Positions 5,950 to 6,149 of a stretch of 6,149 nt of DNA are shown here, piece after piece. The notes under the pieces are model-generated. The model was not told the DNA's origin. It did not search any database and was given only the letters and a program-made list of their open reading frames with translations. The stretch's first letter is position 1, and each line of letters begins with the position of its first letter. The stretch covers positions 1-6,149 of the forward strand of contig JBOGGX010000284.1 of the NCBI GenBank assembly GCA_050744245.1. Direction: 5' to 3'. Source of the DNA: JBOGGX01 sp050744245. Lineage in GTDB: Bacteria > Actinomycetota > Acidimicrobiia > Acidimicrobiales > JBOGGX01. The position numbers and the translations under genes are program-made.

Positions 5950-5955
5950 AGTGTA
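5950..5955 (-). promoter_or_regulatory. Candidate -10 element of the dtxR promoter (near-leaderless start)
   Basis: Read on the minus strand these bases are TACACT, which fits the TANNNT pattern. They end 9 bases before the ATG at 5940. No Shine-Dalgarno sequence is visible in those 9 bases, so the transcript would have at most a few leader bases. A clear -35 hexamer is missing; the expected position is occupied by the palindrome at 5966-5975, which may mean an activator-dependent or repressor-blocked promoter. Confidence 0.45.
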
Positions 5956-5965
5956 CGCCGCCGGC

Positions 5966-5975
5966 GGAAGCTTCC
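5966..5975. promoter_or_regulatory. GGAAGCTTCC palindrome, possible operator in the dtxR promoter
   Basis: This is a perfect 10-bp palindrome, AT-richer than its surroundings, lying 10 bp upstream of the dtxR -10 element. Its GGAAGCTT core recurs at 174-181 inside the candidate operator of the fbpA promoter, and I found no other AAGCTT in the window. It may be a short version of the site bound by the DtxR-type protein, which would make the gene autoregulated. That is inference; a 10-bp palindrome alone is weak evidence. Confidence 0.35.
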
Positions 5976-6149
5976 CGGCGGGTGCTGGCGTGGGCTTCGG
6001 CTTCGAATCAGGCCGATGCTCCGGTCGCGACACCTTCTGCGCCCGCGTGTCGCGAATCCCGTCCGGCCCCCGGTGTCCTTTAAGGGCGCTGGGGGTCGCT
6101 ATACGGACCTGAGCGCGCGCAAACGGTGACCGGCCCACGGGTGCCCACC
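5976..6149. other. Non-coding stretch upstream of dtxR, reaching the right edge
   Basis: No convincing gene is seen here. Apart from the inverted repeat at 6025-6055 it holds CCTTTAAGG (6077-6085, symmetric about one base) and an imperfect 16-bp dyad centred on TATA (6094-6109, outer four pairs matching). These could belong to a promoter or operator for a gene beyond the right edge. No well-spaced -35/-10 pair was found on either strand, so no promoter is called. Confidence 0.4.
6025..6055. repeat. 9-bp perfect inverted repeat with 13-bp spacer
   Basis: TCGCGACAC at 6025-6033 and its exact complement GTGTCGCGA at 6047-6055 flank a 13-base spacer, with arm centres 22 bp apart, close to two helical turns. 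It could be a two-half-site operator, or a stem-loop terminating a transcript entering from the right; no T-run follows on either strand, so a classical intrinsic terminator is unlikely. It lies about 85 bp upstream of the dtxR start in a stretch with no convincing gene. Confidence 0.5.

Noticed and set aside
6079..6105. Possible plus-strand promoter TTTAAG...TATACG
   Set aside because: The spacer is only 15 bp, the -35 is poor, and no gene start with a ribosome site follows within the window.
5230..6129. 299-codon plus-strand open frame opposite dtxR
   Set aside because: The antisense frame matches no family, while the minus strand encodes an unmistakable DtxR protein.
5941..6138. N-terminal extension of the dtxR reading frame up to an ATG at 6138
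   Set aside because: These 66 residues are basic and Pro-rich with no family similarity and span the candidate -10 and inverted repeat; the DtxR domain starts just after the ATG at 5940.

Overview
The window is GC-rich throughout and its genes use G or C at nearly every third codon position. GTG starts are common and two starts look leaderless. The DtxR-family regulator aligns over its whole length with the corynebacterial/mycobacterial DtxR/IdeR type. Together this points to a high-GC actinobacterium; an environmental lineage such as Acidimicrobiia is possible but cannot be fixed from the sequence.

Layout. (1) Bases 1-167, minus strand: the N-terminus of a family 2 glycosyltransferase that runs off the left edge. 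(2) Bases 168-217: a 50-bp divergent promoter region with a TTTACA/TAGCGT promoter that would give a leaderless mRNA, overlapped by a candidate DtxR-type operator. (3) Bases 218-4798, plus strand: four tightly packed genes. These are a ferric-iron-binding lipoprotein (FbpA type), a fused two-domain iron ABC permease (FbpB type), a GT-C-like polytopic membrane protein, and a type 1 copper (cupredoxin) lipoprotein. (4) Bases 4782-5940, minus strand, convergent: a DtxR-family metalloregulator followed 16 bp later by a PaaI-type hotdog thioesterase. (5) Bases 5941-6149: non-coding, with a candidate dtxR promoter, a GGAAGCTTCC palindrome and a 9-bp inverted repeat.

How it may work together (inference). 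The lipoprotein would capture Fe3+ outside the membrane and pass it to the permease. No FbpC-type ATPase is present in this window, so energisation must come from elsewhere. The copper lipoprotein at the end of the same transcript has a complete His-Cys-His-Met ligand set and could oxidise Fe2+ or shuttle electrons for iron uptake, much as cupredoxin-like proteins do in the FtrABCD and EfeUOB systems. The DtxR protein is the obvious candidate regulator. The two AAGCTT sites found in the window lie in the fbpA and dtxR promoter regions, within a shared GGAAGCTT 8-mer. The regulator keeps the ancillary metal site of DtxR but has substitutions at three of the four side-chain ligands of the primary site, so its metal preference is an open question.
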